A stretch of 64,000 bases of DNA from Dentipellis sp. KUC8613. Its lineage: Eukaryota; Basidiomycota; Agaricomycetes; Russulales; Hericiaceae. The notes beneath the pieces were generated by a model. It had not been told where the DNA came from. It saw only the letters and a program-made list of their open reading frames with translations, and made no database searches. The stretch covers positions 1 to 64,000 of the forward strand of contig NSJX01000018.1 in assembly GCA_002286715.1 (NCBI GenBank). Direction: 5' to 3'. Numbering within the stretch: the first letter of the stretch is position 1; the number at the start of each line of letters is the position of its first letter. Shown piece by piece: positions 1 through 10,647 of this stretch. The position numbers and the translations under genes are program-made.

Positions 1-185
1 TCCTGGGTACCCCAATTCGGAGAAGCGCAGTCTCCCCCTTGGTCGATTTTTGTCGGCCTGCGGCGCTCGGGGCCCTTGGTATGACTAATTTGCCTGTCTT
101 CGCGCGCGCTCCCGCACAGTGATCGCAAGTCTCCTGCTCGCTTTTCCGCAACAAAAGCTCGGACAAGACTCGACGCAACAAAAAC

Positions 186-277
186 TGGTGAGAGGGGGAT
201 TCGAACCCCCGCCCTTTCGGACTAGATGAGGCGCAGGAACCTGATTCTAGCGCCTTGGACCGCTCGGCCATCTCACC
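186..277 (-). tRNA. tRNA-Leu(CAG) with a 12-nt intron
   Basis: Read on the minus strand, the first seven bases (GGTGAGA) pair with the seven before the discriminator (TCTCACC). The T arm is GGGGG-TTCGAAT-CCCCC, and a long variable arm is present, as in type II tRNAs. The anticodon stem CTAGA/TCTAG encloses AT-CAG-G, then 12 extra bases, then A, so the anticodon CAG lies at 243-241. The extra bases at 228-239 sit one nucleotide 3' of the anticodon, the canonical place for a nuclear tRNA intron. CAG with a type II structure gives leucine. Length is 92 nt, 80 nt without the intron. A CCA tail is not encoded, as expected in eukaryotes. Confidence 0.95.
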
Positions 278-1651
278 TGTGAAATGTTATTTTTTGTGCC
301 TGCAACGGGCCCTGGAGTATCGAATAGTAAGTTGCATTACTGAGCGATCGTTTCATATCGATGTAAGAGCCGAGGAGGTTGCGCGAGAGAGGTAGGAATG
401 AACGGAGAAGGGACGAACGGAGACCCCCTCGCCGACGGAGTGGAAGCTGTGAGCAGTGGTGAGCAATGGACGATGGTGACTTTGTTTCGAGCGGGGGAAG
501 ATCGCTCAAGATGACTGTCAGACATATAGGCATCAGAGGCTGAAGGACAGAATTTGCTAAGGCAGTAAGTTAGGTAAAAGATACTCACAGCAGGAAGTCG
601 GGACGAACAGGAGAGCCGACATGGTGAAAATTTGAAGTACAACCCTTGCTGGTCCTCCGATGGGAGGTCATCTAAGGCGTTCGGCGCGTTCATATGAGAG
701 TGGATGTCACAAGACAGAAAAAACCCGTGATCGGGGATAACCTAAGGATGAGAAGTTTCAAAAATGTCGGAAAGTAGTTACTGGCGTCTTACTCGGCGAG
801 CTCATCTTAAACTGTAAACTCTACCTTGGACTCGTTTGGGTTCGCGGGGCAATTCTGTACCGCGGTTTCTGAGGGTCGATGATACGGTATCAGATCGCCG
901 TATACCGACAATATTTGTAGGTAGAACATACGCTTGACACGCTAAGGCTCGGATGGTCCGCCCAACTGTTGTCGTCATCCCATAAAGATGATCAGTGTGG
1001 CTGAGGAGTGTCATTAGTGGAGCGTCAGACGCGTCATTATTCAAGTGTTATTATATGACAGATACTTACTCACTGTCCTGGCCATGGCATGAGCGGCAGG
1101 TCACGAAGCAACCATAGACTCTGCCACCTCCATGGGGATACTCACAGAGGCGGATTGTTACTGGAGTCGTTGGCTTAGTAAATTGCCTCAACTGATAGGC
1201 TGAACAGACCTGCCGTTGGTCGGGAAGGAAAGGCTGGCCTCGGCAAACCAGCGGAACCAGAACTTCGCGTCGCGATTCAGGATAAATCGCGGTCAGGTGA
1301 CAGCGTTACGTGATTTGTTTGAGTCACCGAACAAATTAGCGGTCTGGCAGAGCTAGAAACCTTCTCGAGCCCGCTGTATTTTCAACAATGAGTTTGGACT
1401 CGATGTACTATTGAAAAGGGTTGAATGGATTGTGCACAACGCGAGGATGGTGACGACGCGCGCGTGCAGCCGCGACGCGTTTGTTTATTTGGTCACTGAT
1501 GAACACGACGAGGCGGGCACGCGCCTTCTTGCCGACTCCAGCCACCGTCCGCATTTCTCTCGTCTCTACCACCACCTTCTTCACCTCCTCTCCTCATCCT
1601 CACTGCCTTGGAGGTCATCTCCAGGCAAGATTACTACATCATACCATTCCA
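278..1651. other. Intergenic stretch with no confident gene
   Basis: No recognisable protein. Minus-strand frames between about 690 and 340 contain a plausible GT...AG intron (donor GTGAGT near 590, acceptor near 542), so a short spliced transcript is possible, but the encoded peptide matches nothing I know. The rest shows only short open frames. The segment just before 1652 should hold the DBF4 promoter. Confidence 0.4.
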
Positions 1652-3833
1652 ATGGCGACCCTCCAGCGTCGCCCACTCAATCCGCGCACTGTGCCCCAGC
1701 TTCCCGTTGCGGTATCCCCTCTCGAGATGAAGGGCAGATCCACACCGATGGCCCTCAGGAAGCGTTCGCGCTCTCCAGACACCCCCCATGAATCTCAGGC
1801 TCTGGCAGCCAAGCGTGTGCGCGCGTCGCGTGAGTCGCCGGCCGTCGTCGCCGACGATGAGAAGGAGCGGCGCCGCGCCGAGCGTGAGGCCCAGAAGGAG
1901 GAGTTCAGGGTCAAGTATACCCGTGCCTTCCCGTCATGGACGTTCTACTTCGACTGGGACTTCTGCGACGTTGATGACGACACGAGGAAAAGGGTTCTCG
2001 CCAGGGTGCAGCAAATGGGCTCGGTGAATACCTTTCCACATCGTCACTAGGAACTCCTATCTCACTGTCCTGCGTAGCATGTCGAAGGTTTCTTCTCCAA
2101 CGAAGTTACACATTTCATCACGAACCAGTCGTTACCCTCGGACGAGCTTGGTGCCAACAAGGAGAATGTAGCCAAGTCTAGAGCGGGAAGCTCAAGAGCA
2201 CCGTCGATCCTGAAAAGTCCAATACGACTTAAAGGCCGGTTCGTATCGACTTGACCGTAGATCCCGTGTCGAGGCTGATCATGTGCAACAGTGGTCAGGA
2301 TGAAGTGCCTGCTACCGGCGGGGACATACTCGTGAAGAAGGCTATGGCTTTCAACATGAAGATATGGACCGTGTCGAAGCTTGAGAGCGTGCTCGATCGC
2401 TGCCAAGCTTCGGTCACACCTGCGTCCTCAAGAGTGGGTGTGACACCCGCCCCCGCGACTGGCGGACAACGATCCCTCTCTCGTCTACTGGAGTCTGAAC
2501 GCATCCACGGCACCTCGGAACGCGACCCCACCCAGAAACGTCACGACTATCAATACTTCACGAAAGGCAGCTACTTCGTGCTTGTCGAGGACATGCGCCA
2601 GGAACTAGCCACTATCCACGCTCTCGAGTACCCCGTGAGCAGGACTCGGGACGGGCGGGAGGAGGGCACTTGGCCTGTCTTGCACTGTCACCCCAAAGCT
2701 CGGGGGCCATTTGTCGAGTACGATGAGAAGGAGGCCAAGCGGGCACGCAAGAGCGAGTGGCAGGAACAGGAGCGCTTGGAAGAACGAAAGCGGATTGACG
2801 CAAAGCTGCGCGAACGCCAGCGTCGTCGGAAGGAGAGGGAGCAAGCGGAGCGTGCGCAGAGTGGCGGTGACCTCCGTCGCACCGTCTCCATGGTCAACCT
2901 CAAGCGGCGCCTCTCCGGTGCCGAAGGCGTTATCGACCTGGATGCCGAGGTTGGCGAGATGGAGTCCGCGAACGCGTCGGGGTATCTCGCATCTGGAACG
3001 TATATGGCGGCTTCGGGGAACAGCGTCGCGATCACGTCCAACACGGGAAATACGTCTAACGCTAGTGCTCATGCACGCGCGATGCAGCTCCCCGCAAGCC
3101 TCCGTGGTCGCCTGCAGCAGCAAGTCGTCACTTCGCGCAGGGTCTCCGTCCTGTCGGCCAGCGTGAAAGGCAAGGAGCGCGAGAAGAAGGGCGACATGGG
3201 CCCACCGCCTGGGCCGCCGGAGAAGCATGTGCTCTTGCGCAAGAGCAAGAGCACAAACACGCTGCGTCTGCCGAAGCGTGAGGAGGGCAGCAAGCCAGGC
3301 TATTGCGAGTGCTGCCGTACCAAGTTCCCGGACTTCAACGAGGTGCGTGTCTTCCCTGCGCGTAGTTTCATGCTGTTATCTGACGCGTACATGAATGTCT
3401 GCTTGTCTGCCTGCATCTTTTCTTTCCGTCCTTCTTGGGGATGTAGCACATCATGCACAGGAAACATCGCAAGTTCGCCGCGGACGACTCGAATTTCCTG
3501 CAGCTCGATTATGTGCTCGCGCGTGTGCGGAGGCAGACGAAGGAGGAGGTCGCAGAAGCGGAGGCGGACGAGCGCGCGGCTCGTGCGCGGTCGAGCAGTT
3601 TCCTGAACGATACGTCGCCGCAGTCCGATGGCAACACGATCATGGAGGACCAGCACCAGCAGCACTTCACGTCGAGCGCCAGCGAGGTGTCCGGGTACTT
3701 GCCCCCGCCGCGGGACGACCTCGTGGAAGCGGATGACGACTCGGACATCGAAGTGGAAGCTCCGGAGGAGGATGTTGAGGAAGACATCGACTTGGATGCG
3801 GAAGGCGAGGACGACGTCGAGGAAGAGCTGTAG
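1652..3833 (+). CDS. DBF4: Dbf4-type regulatory subunit of the Cdc7 (DDK) kinase
   Basis: Activator of Cdc7 kinase, which phosphorylates MCM helicase to fire replication origins; nuclear. Model: exons 1652-2023, 2078-2238, 2292-3342, 3447-3833, about 656 aa, all splice phases matching. Residues ~80-150 form a BRCT-like N motif. Around residue 300 is an M-motif-like segment (WPVLHCHPKARGPFVEYDEK). Residues ~514-540 carry the diagnostic DBF zinc finger, YCECC...EHIMHRKH, giving C-x2-C and H-x5-H, split exactly by the third intron. A charged coiled-coil-like stretch follows motif M and the C-terminus is strongly acidic. An upstream in-frame ATG at 1481 would add a poor 57-residue leader; 1652 gives the usual short basic N-terminus. 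Identity rests mainly on the zinc finger and is strong. Confidence 0.9.
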
Positions 3834-4305
3834 TTTCCCAGGATCTCTTCTAGCTTGCACACATTGTTCCATTTCTCTTGCTTCACTTCTTTTTGCGTCT
3901 CTCGTTGCACAGTGCAGTATGCCCCCGTTGTCAGGCGCTAGTGTAGGTAGGTCCACATATTCTCGATTCATTTTCACATCGGTTGCACTGTATAATACAT
4001 AGGCACAAGTATAGTCATGGGTGCGATGGACATATATCCTGTAGGCGGAACACAATGCATATCCCTCCACATTGGATTTCTTCGTCGAACTGTCGTTGCG
4101 TTGGTCTCATTTGGCCCTCTGGATCCGCTTGCAAGAAAAAGGTATTGTTGTCAAGAAGCTACAGCAATACATCAATGCGACAGAACAAAGAGGGTATGAA
4201 TGGTCGTGACGGTCGTGACAGTGGTATATACAATCCAAAACACGTCATGATAACGATTGAATCAATAACAATAACCTGCAAAGCGGGGGTATCAAATGAG
4301 AAAGC
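3834..4305. other. Convergent 3' region
   Basis: Non-coding stretch between two converging genes; AT-rich, consistent with two 3' UTRs. No gene or hairpin of note seen. Confidence 0.5.
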
Positions 4306-5379
4306 TTAAACGATGGTCACTGTCAAAAGGGTAACGATGCCGTCCTGAGCGATGCCTGCGCCACTAGTGAGATAGGATGTGACTATGGGTCCACTTGGAA
4401 ACGTACCGTGGTTAACGCCGTTGTCACCAGGGGCGATAAGACCAGTGATGTTCTGCGCGACTGTCGAGTAGGAGACACCACCATAGTTGGTGTTGCCAAT
4501 GGCGGCAGCGACAAGTGCATTGCTAGAAGCAGGTAAAGTTCAGGACAATGTGAAGGTTCAACGTCGAATTGAATTCTCACCGCCCGACGTTGTAGCCATC
4601 AGCCGAGATCGTGTGACCCTCGCTGACGTTCTGTGTGCAAACAGGGTCATTCTCGGCTACAGAACACACACATGGTTCGGGGCACTTTACCTCCTCCTGG
4701 GAAACACTGCGACGTGGGTGAGCACCCTGGGGTTATATATACAAACGATCGGCGACGACTTACGCGAGGAACAGGGCGCCACTGTTGGCAGATGGTCCGT
4801 TCTGGCGGAAGACCCTGGGAAGCAGATCGCCAGTTGCTGTGAACACAGGTGAACGGATAGCAGGATGTGTGGCGCACCTGAAGTGGTTTCCCCCAATGAG
4901 AGACTCAAGGCAGGTGCCTTCATCGGCATCACCGTAGTCCTGACGGAGTTCGATCGTCTGGTTCACCGCGCCATGACCATCACCGAGGTTGGCAGACTGG
5001 GGATCGCCAAGGTGGATACCAAAGCACTCCTCGGAGCTGAGACGAGACGCATAAGCGATTCTGCTCAATGGCGCTGTTGATGGTATGGGCTTACAAGCCG
5101 ACGGCACGTGCGAAGTTGACGATCCCATCGTCAGTGAGTACGTCGGGCGAGCTCAAACCGGACACAATGACCTGAGAGTTATCAGATAAAGGCTTATATT
5201 GGACCGTGTCAAGTACCACGAACGTTCAAGGGCTCGCCAAGGCCGTTACCTGCGTTATCAAGGAGAGAGCCGCCACCATCTGTGGGATTGTAGTACGCCG
5301 CTGTACGCTTCCAAATCTCCTGAGGCAGACCAAAAGCCGCATGCGCAAAGAGCAGGCCAAAGAGAGCGATGCGAGCCAT
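4306..5379 (-). CDS. Small secreted protein, uncharacterised fungal family
   Basis: Eight exons on the minus strand: 5379-5224, 5171-5095, 5036-4878, 4814-4764, 4706-4691, 4630-4581, 4522-4407, 4355-4306, giving 224 aa with all phases matching. Residues 1-~18 are a clear signal peptide (MARIALFGLLFAHAAFG), so the product is probably secreted. The mature part has repeated short motifs such as SGLSSPDVL, ECFGIHLGDPQSANLGDG, GTCLESLIGGNHFR and VFRQNGPSANSGALFLA, with few cysteines. I believe similar proteins occur in many Agaricomycetes but know of no assigned function; no enzyme motif is visible. The in-frame ATG at 5448 lies close to the TATA box and is less likely to be the start. One exon is only 16 nt. 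Confidence 0.75.
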
Positions 5380-5477
5380 TGTGGGGATGCGGGAGACAGC
5401 GGGGATCAGAGCGTGGAGCAGGACAGTACGAGGAATCCGGGAGGTCACAGATAGAAGCGATAGTTGGTACTTTTCCC

Positions 5478-5485
5478 TTTATATA
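5478..5485 (-). promoter_or_regulatory. TATA box of the secreted-protein gene
   Basis: TATATAAA on the minus strand about 100 nt upstream of the chosen ATG at 5379. It favours the downstream start over the ATG at 5448. Confidence 0.55.
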
Positions 5486-5489
5486 GCTC

Positions 5490-7180
5490 GAGAACAACAA
5501 CGAACGTGGAGCCGACGAACAGCTGCCTAAGAAGATCAACTTACATGCGTCTCGAGAGGGATACATGCCTAGAATAGGGAGGCGGGATGATGCACTGGCA
5601 TGCAACCGCGGCCGGCAGATGATACAGAGGCCTTCGAATGCAAGAAGAATACGATACCATATGGCTTCGCTCGCCATGTGATAGCTACGCGTCTGCGATA
5701 CATTTGCACGTTCCAATTGGGGCGCGGTCTCATGAACGTTCGCCTTTCCAATTGCGTCTGTGTTGCTTCGGAAGCCCCGAACGTGGACAATAGTTCAGAT
5801 GACAAGACAGAGAAAGCGAGCGTCCTCTGCATTTATGATATGGGTTAGAATGGTAACGGCAGGAGAAGCGAAGATGTAGACCAACGGCGTGATCACGGAG
5901 ATGGAAGCTTACCGGGTGCAAAGGCGACTCGCAGGAGGTTCAGACGATGATGACGCCCGTTCACCTGACTGGCTTCCGGGTATCTCCGGCTGGCTCGCAC
6001 GCTCCAACATTCTTGCTGACCTTCCCACTATGGCAGCCCCTCCTCTGTGCGACCTGCGGCGATGTCGTGACAACGATGTTCCCCTTGTGCCAGGCAATTT
6101 ATGCCGTGATGTCCACTTTCGACTCTGCTTCTAATGGGCCCCCCGAGTGCTTGCTCAGCACGTTTGCATTCTCGATTTCCCCATGATTTGTAGGTGAGTG
6201 TGCGACCGTATGTCGACCACAAGCTGAGACCCATGCCCTCTGTGAATCCCAGTGAAGAAGGCGCGACTCATCTTTCGAGGCGTAGATCCATACGGATTAG
6301 CACATGCTCAAGCAGAATGCGACGTGTTCCACGTCATTTTAAATGAGGCCGTGATCGTGATGCTCATCCTAGCTTTCCAGACTCCTAAAACGTCGGGGAA
6401 TCTATCTTTCGCCCTTGGGGCTCACGATATTCCGAAAATAGTAAGTATATTGGGGCGATGCACAGCTCCTGTCCCTTACAGGGTCCGTTGATCGTGGGCC
6501 GTTATCCGAACAAACTGGATGGGACAGAAGGGATGAAAGAGTTGGAAAGAGGTGTTATCGCTGTGGGGGAGAGGGCGGAAAATTGTCAGGGGAACGGGGA
6601 GCCGAATATATCGGGTACCGCCGGGTACTCGGCCCGCCGAACGTACTTTGTCAACGGCTTCTTGACACGCTTCGCCTATCTCGGTAAGTAAGTACGTAAC
6701 TACGAAAAGCACTTTGAGCAGTCTGCTGCAAGCAAATCGACTCCTAAGGCTTCCACAAGCTTTTGTCCGCTTTCCGAATGTCCTGTTCGCATGTCAGATA
6801 ATTACGCACTATTTCCGCCATTGAGACATATGATCCGAAGCAACGGCATTAGCGTGAGTCAGGTAATCGTTCAGAAACCGCGAGTGCGCCTAGGAAGGTC
6901 ACATGTGTCACGTCACACTTAGAATGAACTAAGTTCCCAAGTTCAGGCAAGATCGCTCGTCAGGTTTCGTAGTCCCTTCTCCAACAACTACCAGGTCTGC
7001 CCGCCGTGCTGCTCTTTCCAATTCCTCAATCGAGCTCGTCTTTCGAAGAAGCGCTCTTCTCTCACGTCATTGCTTAGACACTCCTCTCCAGCACCGATTG
7101 TGGCCCGAAAACTCGTGGCAGAAGCCGCTTTGGACTCCTGGGGTCGCCGTGCTCTTTTCATCTGCCTTTCTCTGCCCCAA
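5490..7180. other. Intergenic stretch, no gene seen
   Basis: Only short open frames with no domain, codon pattern or consistent splice chain. No tRNA-like fold or repeat was noticed. The right end is the promoter of the Zn-cluster regulator. Confidence 0.4.
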
Positions 7181-7185
7181 TCTTG

Positions 7186-7193
7186 CATATAAA
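7186..7193 (+). promoter_or_regulatory. TATA box of the Zn-cluster regulator
   Basis: CATATAAAG about 80 nt upstream of the ATG at 7274, followed by a pyrimidine-rich leader typical of fungal promoters. Confidence 0.5.
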
Positions 7194-7273
7194 GTGCGTT
7201 TCGATCGCTTTCAGCCTGAATCAACCTTTGCCTGACCCCTGTATATCATCTACCACCGCCCAGCATTCCGACC

Positions 7274-8838
7274 ATGACCGAATCACCTGTCGGGACTGCG
7301 TCCCTCCCGGACGCCCCAGATGACAGTCAGCTCACTATTCGCATTCCAAATCCGAAGGTTTTTATGGCTCGTCAGTCTCAGTGGAAGGGTCGTAGGGGAA
7401 AGCCGAGGTGTGACCATTGTCGTCTGAACAATCTCAAGGTCAGCTGTGAATCCTGTGTAGACAATCGTGTGACTAATCCCACCCCCAGTGCGACAGAGTG
7501 CTTCCGACGTGCAATCATTGCTCGTGGGCGAACAGGGAATGCAAGTACACGCCCTTGCCGACCCCAGCCCATCGTGGTATCCCGAGATGCGATAGGTGTC
7601 GGTTCCACAATTTGAAGGTGAATGCCACTGTGGGTTGTTGTTTGGTGATGGATTAACCTAATCTGTCGGATCTAGTGTGATCGTAATCTGCCCGTTTGCA
7701 ATCATTGTCAACAAGACAAAGAGTCCGAATGCAACTACACTCCGAAGAAAAGGCATAAAGTGCCGACTGACCACGGCCCTATCATTAAAGACCCTCAAAT
7801 CACGCCCTATGCCGCGAAGACTGCCTCGTTTCTTATCTCAGACATGCCTCCGGAAGAAAAATACACAACGGGCGCATGGATTGCAGAACATCCTGAGTCT
7901 CCTACAAAAGGAAGGTTGCCGAATGGGATGTATGATATGGATACGTCGGGTTCGGAAGACGATTCAGGTGATGAGGAGAAGATGGCTAGGCGTGCGGCCC
8001 GCGCGAAGTTTGACGCTCCCTGGATGGGAGACATGCCGGGAGGCTCGGGTTCTCGCTCGCGCTCCTCGGGTCCGCTCACGAGCCGACACGGTATGCCCCT
8101 TCTAACCACGCGCCGTCTCGAACCCTGGTACCACCCGGCATTTGCGCCCCTCCCTCGCGCCATCCTGATGGGCATGCGCACCGTCAATCCCGTAGATATG
8201 CCGAGCCGACAGGCATTCGACGAGGCTTTGTACCAGTTCTTGTCAAATCTTCCGCCCGAGCTCAAGGAGGTCGCCGCATTCACACCGGATGTCTACGCAG
8301 AGGTCGCACAGGCGATTGCGAAAGGAGATACTTCACCGCTTTCGGAACGGCTTCAGCGGTGGACGTCATACCACCACGTTCACCCCGGGTCACGGAAGTA
8401 CCACCTGCTCCTCCTGCCCCGAGAAGCGTTCTTTGCAGTGTCGAAGGAGAAGGAGGAGAAACTCCGGATCGAATATATTGCTGAAGTCGATGGCGATGTG
8501 CTCGCGAGCAAGCCCTCTTCTAGCGCGACGAGTGCGCACACATCCGGATCGCACCCGCCCGCCAATACGCACGAGAGCTCGAACGCGTTCCTGCGGATCC
8601 CGGTATCGACCCAGATCTATGATGTCTTGGCTTATGCACACAAGAATCACCACTCGGCGGCTGTGACTTTGTCCGAGATCAGGAAGGTTGGAATTGTGAG
8701 TCTTCGTGTTGCATGTGTTTCAGTGATTGCGGAGCTGAAGCATCTGACTTGCAGGCAAACGTGACCTGGCCGATGGTGGAGATTTTCTATCGCTTATGCC
8801 CCACCTGCTCCTCACGGGGCAGGCCCGCAGCTTCTTGA
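7274..8838 (+). CDS. Regulator with two tandem Zn2Cys6 clusters and a C-terminal HHCC zinc motif
   Basis: Exons 7274-7438, 7489-7617, 7676-8695, 8755-8838; 465 aa, all phase 0. The first fungal binuclear zinc cluster has Cys46, 49, 56, 63, 66, 73. The second has Cys89, 92, 99, 106, 109, 117. Both follow C-x2-C-x6-C-x6-C-x2-C-xn-C, and each is interrupted by an intron at the same codon, just before the third Cys. An acidic/serine-rich segment follows. The middle region has no recognised fold. The end has His420-x3-His424 and, across the last intron, NVTWPMVEIFYRLCPTC, giving a C-x2-C pair at 453/456. This H-x3-H...C-x2-C layout resembles the zinc-binding domain of retroelement integrases and KRBA2/GIN1-like proteins. 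Zinc clusters usually bind DNA in the nucleus; targets are unknown. The last exon is inferred from splice signals. Confidence 0.72.
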
Positions 8839-9131
8839 GAATGGGATGTACTGAATGAATGGCGTATTTTGGTCGGTTCATGGCGAGGAGCTTCTTTATA
8901 TTCACTTGTAACCAATAAGATTGTGCAATCGCTACGTGACTATTTATCCGAAATCGATTTCGCGGACATGGAAGCGGGGCATGCCGAGCCTGAGGGCGAT
9001 CAGTTCCAGGTAGCATACGACATGTCAAGCCATTCGGAACCCTCATTGAGTCCAAGTGCGTGCGTACGGTATTAACCCGGAACAAAGGTGCAGACTAGAA
9101 GCAGTCAAAGACGTCGGGCGTATGTGCACAG

Positions 9132-10647
9132 TCAAAAGCGCTGCACTATGATCGTCACATCGTCCGTCCATTTTTCGTCCATCTCGACGGTCAGGTACTG
9201 CGACACGAGCCGGACGTCATCGCCACCGAGGGCATCGCGAAGGAGCAGCAGCGCGAGGTTGGGCGCAGGGCTTCGCGCATCGAGCGCTCTGCCGACCACG
9301 CGTGCCCAGTGGCTGGTTGCGTCCCTGCGCGACAATCTAGAGTACAAATCGGGGAGCCCATCGGAACACATGATGAGGGCGAGATCCCTGCCGCGGCTGC
9401 CTCTCGGCAGTGGCAGGTGCTGCACGTCTGGCTCGTTCGAGACGTATGGCGGAGAGCGGATACGCGATATGTAGTGCTCCGGCCGGTCGACGTTCCACTC
9501 GTGCCGCATGCTCAGAAGCACGCGCTGCGAGTACAGGGCCGGCACCTTCAGCCAGGTGTCCCCCACCGCTGCCGAACAGAAGCGTTAAATTCGGCTACTA
9601 TGGCGCAGAACGGCGCACTCACACCGGGTAGGCCCCAGGAACCCGATAACTCTGTTATCGCGCGCGCAGTCTCGCTCGCCCGGGTGCTCGTGGCGGAGCC
9701 GGTGCAGCTCGTAGTGGTTATCACCATCGTGCAGCGTGGTCGCGAAGTTGACGCCCCATTGCCCTGACGGATTGCGCCCGGCAAGCACTGCGCGTAGAAT
9801 AGAGCTGCATGAGCGCCAGAAATAATGCACAAGCTGATGGGGGGTGATGCGAACCTGCCTGGCTGTCCCCGAGATTCGCGATCCACAGGTTGCTTTTGCT
9901 GGGGTCTGTTAGTGTCAGGAGCGCTGTGGTGCCCTGGAGACATCTCACAGCCGTCATATAGTTGCGTCCCCCAGACGCCCGATCATCGACAATTTGTCGA
10001 ATCTGACCATCTGTCATCCGCTGGAGGGTGCTGGGGCCCCCGGGGAAGAGGTTGATAAACGCCTCGGTGATGGAGTTGTCGAATCGAACGATCGCATCCG
10101 AAAGAATGCTCGAGATCCGCTCTGGCGCGTACGCTGCCCGTGAGGAGGAGCGCAAATACGAGTCAAGGGCGTGCTTGACCATCGCAGGCATGGCCTGAGC
10201 AGCATGGTCGACAGTGTGGTGTCCAACGTGGCCTGGAAGTATGCTGAGTGGGGCCAACATTTAAATAGGGTGGCACAAACCGTCAAAAATAGCAGCGAAG
10301 ACCCAGGTGCCGCCGTGCATAGGCCAGTGTTCGACGCGACTGCGGTCCTGGTTCCGGAACTCGTGGATGGGGCTGGGCTGAAAGGTAATGCCGTCGACGC
10401 CGCTCGCAGAATACGGATGAGCATGGCGCCGCAGTTCAGCAGACAAATGTGGCTCGGTGAGGACACGGTAGGTCCACCTCGCTGGGCCTCCGCGCCCCAT
10501 GTCCGTGGAAGCGAAGTCGCTGACTTCGTCGAGGGCACGGCGGTGCTCCGCCGGGTTCGCGGATGGCAGGGACACGACATGCATGGCTGTTTGTGGGGGA
10601 AATCGGTGCGCATGGTTCTGGACGCTTATAAGAGAAGCGAGGGCCAT
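9132..10647 (-). CDS. PP2C-family (PPM) protein phosphatase
   Basis: Mn/Mg-dependent Ser/Thr phosphatase. Exons 10647-10281, 10232-9855, 9787-9623, 9568-9132; 448 aa. The metal-binding motifs appear in order: FDGHVG (split by the first intron), an NLGDSQA motif where the family has xGDSR/C, CSDGLPD, and a terminal DDVTIIV in place of the common DNxT. The layout resembles PDH-phosphatase-like PP2Cs common in basidiomycetes, but the substrate cannot be told. No clear mitochondrial presequence: the N-terminus contains the only good start at 10647. The donor of the third intron is GTGAGT at 9622, the choice that keeps the frame. Confidence 0.85.

Noticed and set aside
2239..2260. 22-nt intron in the DBF4 gene
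   Set aside because: Too short and the phases do not match; the acceptor at 2291 gives a 53-nt intron with a CTGAT branch and intact frame.
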